From assembly GCF_001413925.1 (NCBI RefSeq), contig NZ_LBMJ01000001.1, positions 3,140,001-3,204,000 on the forward strand: DNA of 64,000 bases, read 5' to 3'. The notes under the pieces were generated by a model, which ran no database searches, was not told where the DNA came from, and saw only the letters and a program-made list of their open reading frames with translations. A program made the position numbers and the translations under genes. Positions 10,201 to 17,120 of the stretch are shown one piece after another. How positions within the stretch are numbered: position 1 is the stretch's first letter; each line of letters opens with the position of its first letter. Source of the DNA: Nonlabens sp. YIK11. Its GTDB lineage: Bacteria; Bacteroidota; Bacteroidia; Flavobacteriales; Flavobacteriaceae.

Positions 10201-10277
10201 GTAAAAATTTTGGATTGCTGGGCAAATCCAGCGGTAAAGAATCCCATTGCTAGGGTTGCGAGTGCAAATTTCCTCAT
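7242..10277 (-). CDS. Large exported tetratricopeptide-repeat protein
   Basis: This 1011-residue protein has a signal peptide (cleavage near TAGFAQQ) and is then built almost wholly from TPR helices; segments such as YYQLGYTYYKLNDFENAV and AYYHLGQSYIKLNRSEDAL show the A-G-Y-A spacing. TPR solenoids are scaffolds for protein-protein contact. Pairing with a downstream outer-membrane barrel (one-base gap) suggests a periplasmic assembly or scaffold role, comparable in layout to CpoB/YbgF-type or BamD-type proteins, but this is inference. The palindrome at 7824 is read as AFAKA between two repeats. A near-consensus -7 box (TAATTTTA on the minus strand, 10313-10320) precedes the start. Confidence 0.82.
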   Translation of the reverse strand: MRKFALATLAMGFFTAGFAQQSKIFTDQLRNYNTAVDLYQEDQYVAAQRLFEQVIDQSADETIKSNAAYYAANCAVRLNQRNADEMVESFVEQYPTSTKRNSAFIDVADYYFENGDYRKSAQWYEKVDERNLSREQKTKFYFNNGYTLVQSKKFDEAKPFLNRVSDDPTYGSQAKYYLGYIAYEGDDLETADELFSEVEQAPETDDKLSYYQADLNYKLGRFDEAIALAQKQMSSSNRQEQSQLNRIIGQSLFNQEKYAEALPYLQAYEGTRGKWNNNDYYQLGYTYYKLNDFENAVATFNKIIDGENKTAQNAYYHLGQSYIKLNRSEDALNAFKKASEIALDEEITKDAMYNYAKLSYENGNPYESVPQVILNYMEAYPDADNKDEMNTYLIDSYFTSKNYAEALELLEDGRIRGNENVYGKVALYHGLNQFTAGDYKEAQTSLDKAIKYLEENDLKKKARFWRAESLYQLNDFKGAIAEFDRVKSSNARIEEDDLLDYDMGYTYFKLQDYDASINAMQRFVASADDPVRKNDAYMRIGDANFVSKKYWPAIESYNEAIKAGGSSADYASFQKGMSYGFIQRVESKIEELNKFLSNYKTSQYRDDVMYELGNTYINNGQVNNGIKTYDRLISEFPNSRYTAPAMMRKGLQFYNDNRLDEALSVFKQVASKYTGTPQAVEAVSSARLVYIDQGKTAEYANWVRGLDFIDVSDSELDDTAYESAERPFLQGNMSSAIRELNKYLEQFPNGKYALQAHFNLAQAYFSEGNKKASIPHYEYVANRERSEYSEQALARLSELFLNDAVSDGVDRKSAFAKAIPVLIKLEATADFPQNKAYAQSNLMKAYYETEQYDKAESYANKVLRDSGTDSTVRSDAEVIIARSAFKNGNMSAAKSGYAQVLKSASGAIAAEATYYKAYFENQEGKHEQAINTVQGLSKNYGSYKLWSAKGLVVMAKSYDATNQTLNAVTLLQGVIDNFSQYPEVVANAKTELNRIKAIQAKTNSSIAPSNN
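7824..7839. repeat. Dispersed palindrome copy (16/16), in TPR gene
   Basis: Perfect CGCTTTCGCGAAAGCG, read on the minus strand as AFAKA in the TPR protein. Confidence 0.9.
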
Positions 10278-10402
10278 GTGAGTTATCGTTAGTCTAAGTT
10301 GGTAAAATTAAAATCCTACACAATGTTAACGCCGCTTTTACGATTTAATTATGCGCGAGGTTATCCACAGCTTTGTGTATTTTTACCCATCAAATGAATA
10401 CT

Positions 10403-11086
10403 ATGTCAAACCACGTGCTTTCACTATCAGAGGTCGATATCTTCCAACGGGACAACTTGATCCTTAAAGATGTGAACCTCAAAATTGATAAAGGTGAGTT
10501 TGTCTACCTCATCGGAAAAACCGGTAGCGGTAAAAGTTCCCTAATGAAGACCCTGTACGGTGACATACCGCTTAAAAAGGGAAAAGGTAGCATTGTGGAT
10601 TTTGATTTATCTCGCTTACGCGAAAGCGAAATTCCCTACCTGCGTCGCAAACTAGGCGTCGTCTTTCAAGACTTCAAATTGCTTACGGACAGAACGATTC
10701 AAGACAATTTAAAGTTTGTTTTGAAAGCCACCGGCTGGAAAAACAAAACCGAAATGCAGGACCGTATCGATGCAGTTCTTGATAAGGTAGGCATGAAGAC
10801 CAAAGGCTTTAAATTCCCGCACGAGCTTTCTGGTGGTGAGCAACAGCGTGTAGCGATTGCAAGAGCTCTATTGAACGACCCAGAACTCATCATAGCAGAT
10901 GAGCCCACTGGAAACCTGGACCCACAAACCAGTGTGGAAATCATGGAAGTGCTCCAGACAATCAACAAGAATGGCAATACCATTCTTATGGCGACACATG
11001 ATTATGCCTTGATCCTAAAGTACCCTTCCAAAACACTCAAGTGTGACGATGGTGAGGTGTTTGAGGTGGTTCAAAAAACGGTTTGA
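10403..11086 (+). CDS. ftsE: FtsE-like ABC transporter ATPase
   Basis: The ATPase has Walker A GKTGSGKSS (residues 38-46), signature LSGGEQQRV (142-150), Walker B LIIADEPTGNLD (162-173) and the switch His in MATHDYALI. Closest in pattern is FtsE, the ATPase partner of FtsX, which controls cell-wall hydrolases during division. No ftsX is adjacent here. The open frame extends to a TTG at 10373, but I chose the ATG at 10403 (MSNHVL), which gives 227 residues and the usual FtsE N-terminus; ATG 10394 is also possible. A -7-like box TATTTTTA at 10379-10386 fits the later start. An imperfect palindrome at 10613 encodes RLRESE. Glycosyltransferase genes follow 14 bases downstream. Confidence 0.85.
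   Translation: MSNHVLSLSEVDIFQRDNLILKDVNLKIDKGEFVYLIGKTGSGKSSLMKTLYGDIPLKKGKGSIVDFDLSRLRESEIPYLRRKLGVVFQDFKLLTDRTIQDNLKFVLKATGWKNKTEMQDRIDAVLDKVGMKTKGFKFPHELSGGEQQRVAIARALLNDPELIIADEPTGNLDPQTSVEIMEVLQTINKNGNTILMATHDYALILKYPSKTLKCDDGEVFEVVQKTV
10613..10628. repeat. Dispersed palindrome copy (15/16), in ftsE
   Basis: CGCTTACGCGAAAGCG, one change from consensus, read as RLRES in the ATPase between Walker A and the Q-loop. Confidence 0.75.
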
Positions 11087-11100
11087 TCGATTACTGAAAA

Positions 11101-11844
11101 ATGATCCAATCGCCTCCATTTTTCAGTATAATTATCCCAACCTACAATGTCAAATCAACTATAGAAGTTGCTATAAAAAGCATTCTAGATCAATCATTTA
11201 AGGATTTTGAAATACTGATCCTAGATGGTAAATCTACTGACGGTACTATTGAAATTGTCAAGGAATTTCAATCCAAAGACGCTAGAATTCGCATTCATTC
11301 AGAACATGATACAGGCGTTTATGACGCCATGAATAAAGGAATTGCCATCAGTAAAGGTTTATTTCTATACTTCATGGGAGCTGATGATTATTTTGTGGAC
11401 CCAGAAGTCTTCGCAGATGTAAGAAGAACTCTAGATCAATCAAACATATCTATTCTTTATGGTAACGTCAACAGTCCTGTTCTAGGACACCAGTATGATG
11501 GCATTTTTAGCGACGCTAAAATCTTTCATAAAAACATCGCTCATCAAGCTATATTTTACAAAAAGACCGTATTTGAAAAAGTTGGAAACTATCCTTTACA
11601 ATTCAAAGTACATGCCGACTGGGCATTGAATCTCAAGTGGTTTTTTGATCCAACGGTCTCACATCATTATTTTGATAGGTCGATAGCCTTCTTTGCGCCA
11701 GGTGGCTTGAGCTCGAGAAAAGTTGACAATTCTTTTAGAGTAGAGATGATAACAATGTATTATCTTTTGGCAAGATCTCGTCACAGTATTATCGGTACTC
11801 TCTCGTTAATATTAAGAGGTTTATTCTCTAGACTTACCAGATAA
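11101..11844 (+). CDS. Glycosyltransferase family 2
   Basis: The 247-residue protein opens with FFSIIIPTYNVKSTIEVAIKSIL, the GT-A nucleotide-binding strand. It has LDGKSTDGT and the metal-binding GADD near residue 97, as in WcaA/colanic-acid-type family 2 enzymes. It transfers a sugar from a nucleotide donor onto a growing surface polysaccharide or lipid-linked glycan; donor and acceptor cannot be told. It lies 14 bases after ftsE and 4 bases before a second family 2 gene, suggesting one message. Confidence 0.88.
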   Translation: MIQSPPFFSIIIPTYNVKSTIEVAIKSILDQSFKDFEILILDGKSTDGTIEIVKEFQSKDARIRIHSEHDTGVYDAMNKGIAISKGLFLYFMGADDYFVDPEVFADVRRTLDQSNISILYGNVNSPVLGHQYDGIFSDAKIFHKNIAHQAIFYKKTVFEKVGNYPLQFKVHADWALNLKWFFDPTVSHHYFDRSIAFFAPGGLSSRKVDNSFRVEMITMYYLLARSRHSIIGTLSLILRGLFSRLTR

Positions 11845-11848
11845 ATTT

Positions 11849-12784
11849 ATGAACATACTCATTGTAATTCCACTATATAATAAAGCTGATACGATTAAAA
11901 GAGCAGTAGAGTCTGCATTAGGTCAAACGGTGGCATGCGACATTCTGGTCGTCGATGATGGCTCGACAGATGCAAGTCTAGCCCATCTATCAGAAATTAA
12001 GAATGATAGAATTACTGTAATTCAGCAATCAAATCATGGCGTGAGTCATGCTCGCAATATTGGGATCAAAAATGCTAAAGAAAATGAGTATGATTTTGTA
12101 GCCTTTCTCGATGCTGACGATTACTGGATGCCGGATCATTTGACCGAGATTTCTTCTTGCATCGCCGCTTTTCCCAGCGCTCAAATTATAGCAAACAACT
12201 ATAAGCTCAAGTTTAGCCCCAAGAAATTTTCAAAAACAAAGTTTTCCAACTGGACTGCCGACGAACCCAAGCTTCTAGAATCCTTTTTTGATTATAATGG
12301 ACTCAACTCGATACTCAGCTCCTCTAGTTTTGCGATGTCTGTTCAAAATGAAGATCCTTTATTTTACGACGAGAGCCTCACGCATACTGAGGATACAGAC
12401 TTTATGATTAGAGCTGGGCTTGAAAAGAAGATTGTATTTAACCCAACAACCACCGTAATCATAGATAAAACAGCAAAAAACAGATCTGGAAACGTACCGC
12501 TACAGCAAAGAACTATTACCGATTACGATCAATACGAGGAAAAATATCCTGAAGTTCCTGGTTTGAAAAAGTTTCTGGACATCAATCGCTTTTCTATTGC
12601 TATAGGTTACCGACTTCAAAACGATATCAAAAATGCTGCGTTGTATCAACACAAAATAGACACCAACAATCTCACGGGAAAACAGCAAAATTTGTTGACC
12701 ATGAGCAGCAGGCAGTTGAAAGCGCTCAAACGCACACAACGTATTTTAGGAAATCTAGGGTTTAGACTAAGAACTGGTCGCTAG
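11849..12784 (+). CDS. Glycosyltransferase family 2
   Basis: The 311-residue protein has the GT-A start NILIVIPLYNKADTI, the DDGSTD loop (residues 36-41) and the metal site FLDADDYW near residue 90. The C-terminal third is a helical, basic region (SRQLKALKRTQRIL) of the type that sits on the membrane face. It follows the previous glycosyltransferase by 4 bases. Its last 18 bases overlap the converging FdtA-like gene. Together with its neighbours it points to synthesis of a surface glycan. Confidence 0.87.
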   Translation: MNILIVIPLYNKADTIKRAVESALGQTVACDILVVDDGSTDASLAHLSEIKNDRITVIQQSNHGVSHARNIGIKNAKENEYDFVAFLDADDYWMPDHLTEISSCIAAFPSAQIIANNYKLKFSPKKFSKTKFSNWTADEPKLLESFFDYNGLNSILSSSSFAMSVQNEDPLFYDESLTHTEDTDFMIRAGLEKKIVFNPTTTVIIDKTAKNRSGNVPLQQRTITDYDQYEEKYPEVPGLKKFLDINRFSIAIGYRLQNDIKNAALYQHKIDTNNLTGKQQNLLTMSSRQLKALKRTQRILGNLGFRLRTGR

Positions 12785-13162
12785 TTCAAATTCCTCCAAT
12801 TCCCTGATATAATCTGATTCATCAAAATCGTGCGATGCGATGGATAAGCAAACGGCACCGCTGGAAAAATCTTCTAATTCTCTCCATAGCATGGTGGGAA
12901 TAAGCAAACCTTTATCTGGTTTATTCAGTAATATACTTTTCCATTTGTTGCCATCGTAAAGCTTGACGGTAAAACTACCGCTCAACGGTATCAATACAGA
13001 TTGACAGACCTTATGCGCATGTCCGCCGCGATGGCTATTGCTGGGTACATCAAAAAGATAATAGATGCGCTTGATCTCAAAAGGTATGGTATCACCTTCC
13101 ACCACCGCTAGATTTCCGCGTGGGTCTGTGATTTTAGGTATATCGATGATTTGATAGTTCAT
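12767..13162 (-). CDS. FdtA/QdtA-like dTDP-sugar 3,4-ketoisomerase (WxcM-like cupin)
   Basis: The 131-residue single-domain cupin carries HRGGHAHK (His44, His48, His50), matching the catalytic histidine pair of FdtA-type enzymes. It also has KRIYYLFDVP before the motif and the conserved PTMLWRELEDFS later. FdtA and QdtA convert dTDP-4-keto-6-deoxyglucose to the 3-keto isomer, the step before a 3-amino-3,6-dideoxyhexose (Fuc3NAc or Qui3NAc). The aminotransferase and acetyltransferase of that route are not in this window. It lies 12 bases after the minus-strand glycosyltransferase and is probably co-transcribed with it. The exact product stereochemistry is unknown. Confidence 0.85.
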   Translation of the reverse strand: MNYQIIDIPKITDPRGNLAVVEGDTIPFEIKRIYYLFDVPSNSHRGGHAHKVCQSVLIPLSGSFTVKLYDGNKWKSILLNKPDKGLLIPTMLWRELEDFSSGAVCLSIASHDFDESDYIRELEEFELATSS

Positions 13163-13174
13163 ATCTCAAATATA

Positions 13175-14095
13175 CTATAGATCTAGATGGAGATTGCGGT
13201 GTCCCTCAAAACCGGTAGCATAATCTTCTACTCCATGATCAAAAAGCCAGTATGCCTCAATAAGTTTGCTCCAGTTTTTGACATAACCCTTACGCCATAA
13301 AAAAAAGACGTATTTAAAATTGAGAAAGATGGCTTTAATTTGATTGCTATGCGCGGCGACTGCGCCACGGGCATAAATGGTTTTCTTACTGGTTGGATCT
13401 ATTCCGCTACTTACTTCATCATGTTGCACGATAAATTCAGGGATAAATCGTGCCTGCTCTCCAGCATGAAGCAAATCTGTAAACAAAACCTGCTCTTCAC
13501 CTAGTGGAAATTGTGCTCCTAAACCGAATCGTTGATTGAAATGCACACCTGACGTTTGTAGTCGCTCCACGTTAAGAACGATTTCAATGGATGCTGGTCC
13601 ATGCGAGAGATGTGTTTTGCGGTATTCAAATTCTTCTGCGGCATATGACCTTTTGGGATTACCATCAGGTAATTGCATTTTGAAAGTCAAGGCAGCGGCA
13701 TTGGGATGTTTATAGATCGCTTGAAGGATATGAGTCATTGCAGTCGGTAATACTTGCACATCATCGTCCAGTATCCAGACGTATTTGCGTGAGGCATTTT
13801 CTAATGCAATGTTTCTACTTCTGGATAATCCATAATTCGCGTCATTAATTACTCTGATGAAATCGATGTTGCTCGACAGTTGCCGTGTTTTACTTTGATT
13901 CACGATAAGTATAGGTTGCCTGATCTGATTCACCGGCAGCGAAAAGATCCGCTCCAAAAAAGATAGATCCTCACGATCCATAGTCGCGATGAGAATTTCA
14001 ATATCGTCTGTGGTGTAACTCGCCAAGGCCTTATCTTTAACCCAAAGGTACTTTTTATGCGCATCTTGCTGGTAGGCGAGTACAGTAATTTCCAC
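13175..14095 (-). CDS. Glycosyltransferase family 2 (start uncertain)
   Basis: The protein has a family 2 core: IEILIATMDRED as first strand, YGLSRSRNIALENA near residue 90, and ILDDDVQVLP as the metal-binding DDD site. The only ATG that keeps the first strand is at 14095, giving 306 residues, but its first 39 bases overlap the divergent glycosyltransferase starting at 14057. A TTG at 14026 would avoid the overlap and still keep the strand. It heads a two-gene unit with the FdtA-like isomerase and probably adds a sugar in the same glycan pathway. The acceptor is unknown. Confidence 0.82.
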   Translation of the reverse strand: MEITVLAYQQDAHKKYLWVKDKALASYTTDDIEILIATMDREDLSFLERIFSLPVNQIRQPILIVNQSKTRQLSSNIDFIRVINDANYGLSRSRNIALENASRKYVWILDDDVQVLPTAMTHILQAIYKHPNAAALTFKMQLPDGNPKRSYAAEEFEYRKTHLSHGPASIEIVLNVERLQTSGVHFNQRFGLGAQFPLGEEQVLFTDLLHAGEQARFIPEFIVQHDEVSSGIDPTSKKTIYARGAVAAHSNQIKAIFLNFKYVFFLWRKGYVKNWSKLIEAYWLFDHGVEDYATGFEGHRNLHLDL

Positions 14096-15196
14096 AACTC
14101 ACTCAAATATGGGCTGGAATTTTTAGGCCATGAGGTCACCATCATAGGCGATGGCGATGGTTTCAAGCGGTTTCCCGTAGATATTAATATCGGGAACGAT
14201 TTCTTGGAACGCTCTTGGCTCACGCGCAAGCTCAAGGTTGGATTATGGAAAATCACAGGCTACAACCTAGCAGATTATTTGAAGTTATCTCGCTTTCGCG
14301 AAAGCGAACCTCTTCTCAAACATTACGATATCGTACAGTTCATCAATTCCAATCCATTTAATTGTGGTGCACGTACAGAGCGTAAAATGTTGGAATCGAT
14401 TATCGCTCACAACAAAAGGTTTTTTCTTGCCGCCTGCGGTGACGATCACGAATATGTAAAATACCTCACAGAAGCGCACCAAGGCTACAGCATTCTTGAC
14501 GCCGTCAAGCACGGCAACCAACAACAAGAAGATTTTCAATACACCTATAAATACCTGGAACCTGCCTATCGAGACAACTATTACCGCCTAGTTGATGTGG
14601 CTACACATGTGATACCTAGCAATGTGGATTATGCCATGGCGCTAACTCATAACCCCAAGGCTACTGCTATCGTACCAGCGGCGATCAACTGCGGTGCATT
14701 ACACCTGGATCAAAATGCAGACCTAAGCGTGATCAAAATCTTTATGGGAATCAATAGGTCCAACTACTGGAAAAAAGGAATCAATTATTTTGAAGAAGCT
14801 CTAGAAATTATAGAGAAAAAATACGGCTCTAAGGTAGAAGTCATGACAGCAGAAAATCTGCCATATACCGAGTATGTAAAGATTTACAAGAAGGCGCATA
14901 TCTTACTGGATCAAGTGCTTTGCTATGATCAAGGTTACAATGCTCTGGAGGCGATGTTGCAGGGAAAAGTAGTTTTTAGCGGTGCTGGAGAAGTTTATCT
15001 AAGCGCGCATCAACTTACCAGTGTACCAGTGATAGACGCACAACCAGATGTAGATTATCTAGTAGGAAAATTATCTGAACTCATTGACCATCCTATTTCC
15101 ATTCTTGAAATAGGTCGTGCTGCTCGCAATCATGTATTACAACATCATGAAAGCGTCATGATTGCAGAGCGCTATTTGCAATACTATCAGGAATAA
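14057..15196 (+). CDS. Glycosyltransferase (GT-B fold, family 1/4-like)
   Basis: The 379-residue protein starts MRILLVGEYSNFHNSLKYGL, a GT-B N-terminal Rossmann strand. Its C-terminal half has ENLPYTEYVKIYKKAHILLDQ and DQGYNALEAMLQGKVVFSG, the donor-sugar binding region of GT1/GT4-type enzymes with the expected Glu (ALEAM). It closes the glycan cluster on the plus strand and is divergent from the GT2/FdtA pair. A perfect palindrome at 14291 encodes RFRES, in a different frame from the usual AFAKA reading. A terminator hairpin starts at 15195. Confidence 0.83.
   Translation: MRILLVGEYSNFHNSLKYGLEFLGHEVTIIGDGDGFKRFPVDINIGNDFLERSWLTRKLKVGLWKITGYNLADYLKLSRFRESEPLLKHYDIVQFINSNPFNCGARTERKMLESIIAHNKRFFLAACGDDHEYVKYLTEAHQGYSILDAVKHGNQQQEDFQYTYKYLEPAYRDNYYRLVDVATHVIPSNVDYAMALTHNPKATAIVPAAINCGALHLDQNADLSVIKIFMGINRSNYWKKGINYFEEALEIIEKKYGSKVEVMTAENLPYTEYVKIYKKAHILLDQVLCYDQGYNALEAMLQGKVVFSGAGEVYLSAHQLTSVPVIDAQPDVDYLVGKLSELIDHPISILEIGRAARNHVLQHHESVMIAERYLQYYQE
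14291..14306. repeat. Dispersed palindrome copy (16/16), in GT-B gene
   Basis: Perfect CGCTTTCGCGAAAGCG, read in frame as RFRES. Confidence 0.9.
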
Positions 15197-15228
15197 GCAA
15201 AGGCTGCATCCTTGTGCCTTTTGCTTTT
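15195..15228 (+). terminator. Terminator between converging genes
   Basis: AAGCAAAGGC (15195-15204) pairs with GCCTTTTGCTT (15216-15226) with one bulged T, followed by T-rich sequence. It overlaps the stop of the glycosyltransferase and probably also serves the converging 94-residue gene. Confidence 0.7.
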
Positions 15229-15511
15229 ATTTATTCTTCCACTGGATGTCGATACCATGAAAATCCTCGGCCGCTTTTTCCTTAGCCTGGCTGGGAATCA
15301 TGAATTCAAATTCCATAATAACTTCAAGATCATCGTCAAAATAGAACAGCATGGTTTCTTCTCCATCATAATCGCATATGGTCAACGCATGAACGTCATG
15401 CTCTACAAAATATTCATCCTTGACTTTTTGGGGTTCTAGAAACTCAAAGTAATGCAGGACTTTTGCGCCTTTGAAATAGTCGAAATCCTCTAGATATAAT
15501 TGATCTGCCAT
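15227..15511 (-). CDS. Conserved hypothetical acidic protein
   Basis: This 94-residue, strongly acidic protein is rich in aromatic residues (YLEDFDYFKGAKVLHYFEF, then MLFYFDDDLEVIMEF) and reads like a small alpha/beta domain. It has no signal peptide and no motif I can name. A perfect -7 box (TATTTTTG on the minus strand, 15516-15523) sits only four bases before the ATG, so the transcript may be almost leaderless. It is transcribed alone between two converging or divergent neighbours. Confidence 0.7.
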   Translation of the reverse strand: MADQLYLEDFDYFKGAKVLHYFEFLEPQKVKDEYFVEHDVHALTICDYDGEETMLFYFDDDLEVIMEFEFMIPSQAKEKAAEDFHGIDIQWKNK

Positions 15512-15515
15512 GTTG

Positions 15516-15523
15516 CAAAAATA
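15516..15523 (-). promoter_or_regulatory. -7 box TATTTTTG
   Basis: Exact match to the Bacteroidota -7 consensus TAnnTTTG, ending four bases before the start codon of the 94-residue gene. No convincing -33 TTG lies at the usual distance. Confidence 0.5.
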
Positions 15524-15547
15524 CGTTTTAAGCGTTTAATAAAGATA

Positions 15548-15571
15548 AAGCCAGTCGAGTGTGACTGGCTT
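15548..15571 (-). terminator. Terminator of the E2 gene
   Basis: AAGCCAGTC (15548-15556) pairs with GACTGGCTT (15563-15571) over a 6-base loop. On the minus strand it is followed by a T-rich stretch (ATCTTTATT). It lies about 60 bases after the E2 stop. Confidence 0.75.
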
Positions 15572-15591
15572 GTGATACTTTATAGGTCATT

Positions 15592-15615
15592 GTTTCGCTT
15601 TCGCGAAAGCGAAAC
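15592..15615. repeat. Dispersed palindrome, extended intergenic copy
   Basis: A perfect 24-base inverted repeat: the 16-base consensus at 15596-15611 is extended on each side by GTTT/AAAC. It is intergenic, 17 bases past the E2 stop. Confidence 0.9.
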
Positions 15616-15632
15616 AAATCATCATTAAAATT

Positions 15633-16991
15633 TTAAATGGATCTATCTGGATCAAATCCTTCCAACAGTTGAGCCACTCGTTGCACGAACTGACCGCCCA
15701 AGGCGCCATTTACAACACGATGGTCATAACTGTGCGATAAGAACATCTTCATACGTATCCCGATAAAATCACCTGATGGTGTCTCTACTACTGCAGGTAC
15801 TTTCCTAATGGCACCCAACGCGAGGATCGCGACCTGTGGCTGATTGATAATAGGAGTTCCCATAATCGATCCAAAGGTTCCCACGTTGGTAACCGTATAA
15901 GTACCTCCTTGAGTATCGTCTGGTTTCAATTTCCCATCACGAGCTCTTGTTGCGAGATCGTTTACGGCTTTGGCCATTCCAACAAGATTCAGCTGGTCTG
16001 CATTCTTGATGACTGGTACGATCAAATTGCCGTCTGGCAATGCCGCAGCCATACCTAGATTGATGTTTTTGCGCTTGATGATCTTATCTCCATCCAGAGA
16101 AATGTTGATCATTGGGAATTCCTTGATGGCCTGCGCCACGGCTTCCATAAAAATAGGTGTAAACGTAAGGTTCTCACCTTCGCGCTTTTGGAACGCTTCT
16201 TTATGTTTCTTTCTCCAGTTCCAGATGTTTGTGACATCACACTCAATGAAACTTTGCACATGGGCGCTAGTTTGCACAGACGCTACCATGTGATGAGAAA
16301 TCATTTTACCCATGCGGCTCATCTCGATGATCTCGTCTTCACCATTGACGGATATAGGCGCAGCCTTAGGAGCTTGTTTAGGTGCTGCACTGTGACTTGC
16401 TGGTGCGGCTGGACTTTTAGGAGCAGTAGAAGTTTGCTTGATTTTACCACTTTTTCTATCATCAACAAATTTGAGAATGTCATTTTTCGTCACTCGTCCA
16501 TCTTTACCGGTGCCGGCAATGGATTCAAGCTCTTCCATGGAAATATTTTCTTCTTTCGCAATGTTTTTTACAAGTGGTGAGTAGAAGGATTCACTTGAAG
16601 AGTAATCATTCTTACCAGCGGTTTCCATTCCTTTATCGACTTGGGCTTTGGCAGTTTTTGTGGCCTCTTGAGCGTATCCTGCTGGAGCGCCATTTTCTAC
16701 TGTAACCTCGTCTATCTCGCTACTTTCATCGCTAGCCTCTGATTCTTCTCCATCTGTTTCAATGATGGCGATAGTTTGTCCTACTTGAACCACGTCATCG
16801 ACTTCAAAAAGAATTTCAACCAGTTTACCATCCACTTCACTGGGAACTTCACTGTCCACTTTATCTGTGGCGATTTCCAGAACAGGTTCGTCCATTTCAA
16901 TGGCATCTCCTACATTCTTGAGCCATGAGGTAATGGTAGCTTCTGCTACGGATTCTCCCATTTTGGGCAATTTCAATTCAAATCGAGCCAT
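15633..16991 (-). CDS. 2-oxoacid dehydrogenase E2 (dihydrolipoamide acyltransferase)
   Basis: The 452-residue protein has the E2 layout: a lipoyl domain (residues 1-78) with the lipoylated Lys44 in IATDKVDSE, an Ala/Glu-rich linker, a peripheral subunit-binding domain at about 135-175 (SPLVKNIAKEENIS, GTGKDGRVTKNDIL), a Pro/Ala linker, and the catalytic domain ending in SYDHRVVNGALGG. The usual HxxxDG active-site motif reads HRVVNG here, with Asn for Asp. The E2 core transfers acyl groups to CoA in the pyruvate, branched-chain or 2-oxoglutarate complex. The sequence looks closest to the branched-chain type, but E1 and E3 genes are not nearby. A -7 box lies at 17023-17030. Confidence 0.88.
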   Translation of the reverse strand: MARFELKLPKMGESVAEATITSWLKNVGDAIEMDEPVLEIATDKVDSEVPSEVDGKLVEILFEVDDVVQVGQTIAIIETDGEESEASDESSEIDEVTVENGAPAGYAQEATKTAKAQVDKGMETAGKNDYSSSESFYSPLVKNIAKEENISMEELESIAGTGKDGRVTKNDILKFVDDRKSGKIKQTSTAPKSPAAPASHSAAPKQAPKAAPISVNGEDEIIEMSRMGKMISHHMVASVQTSAHVQSFIECDVTNIWNWRKKHKEAFQKREGENLTFTPIFMEAVAQAIKEFPMINISLDGDKIIKRKNINLGMAAALPDGNLIVPVIKNADQLNLVGMAKAVNDLATRARDGKLKPDDTQGGTYTVTNVGTFGSIMGTPIINQPQVAILALGAIRKVPAVVETPSGDFIGIRMKMFLSHSYDHRVVNGALGGQFVQRVAQLLEGFDPDRSI

Positions 16992-17022
16992 ATCTTGAAA
17001 ACTTGGTTGCTTTAATATTTTG

Positions 17023-17030
17023 CAAAAGTA
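17023..17030 (-). promoter_or_regulatory. -7 box TACTTTTG of the E2 gene
   Basis: Exact TAnnTTTG on the minus strand, 31 bases before the E2 ATG. A -33 element is not clear. Confidence 0.5.
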
Positions 17031-17120
17031 CTAATAATACCCAACTGATTATGAATATCGCATTGTGATAGGAAATATTTAAGATATCAATCGTAATACC
17101 TCAAAAATCTTCCTTAATCC

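Noticed and set aside
10373..10402. TTG-initiated N-terminal extension of ftsE
   Set aside because: It covers a -7-like box TATTTTTA, and the residues do not match the FtsE N-terminus.
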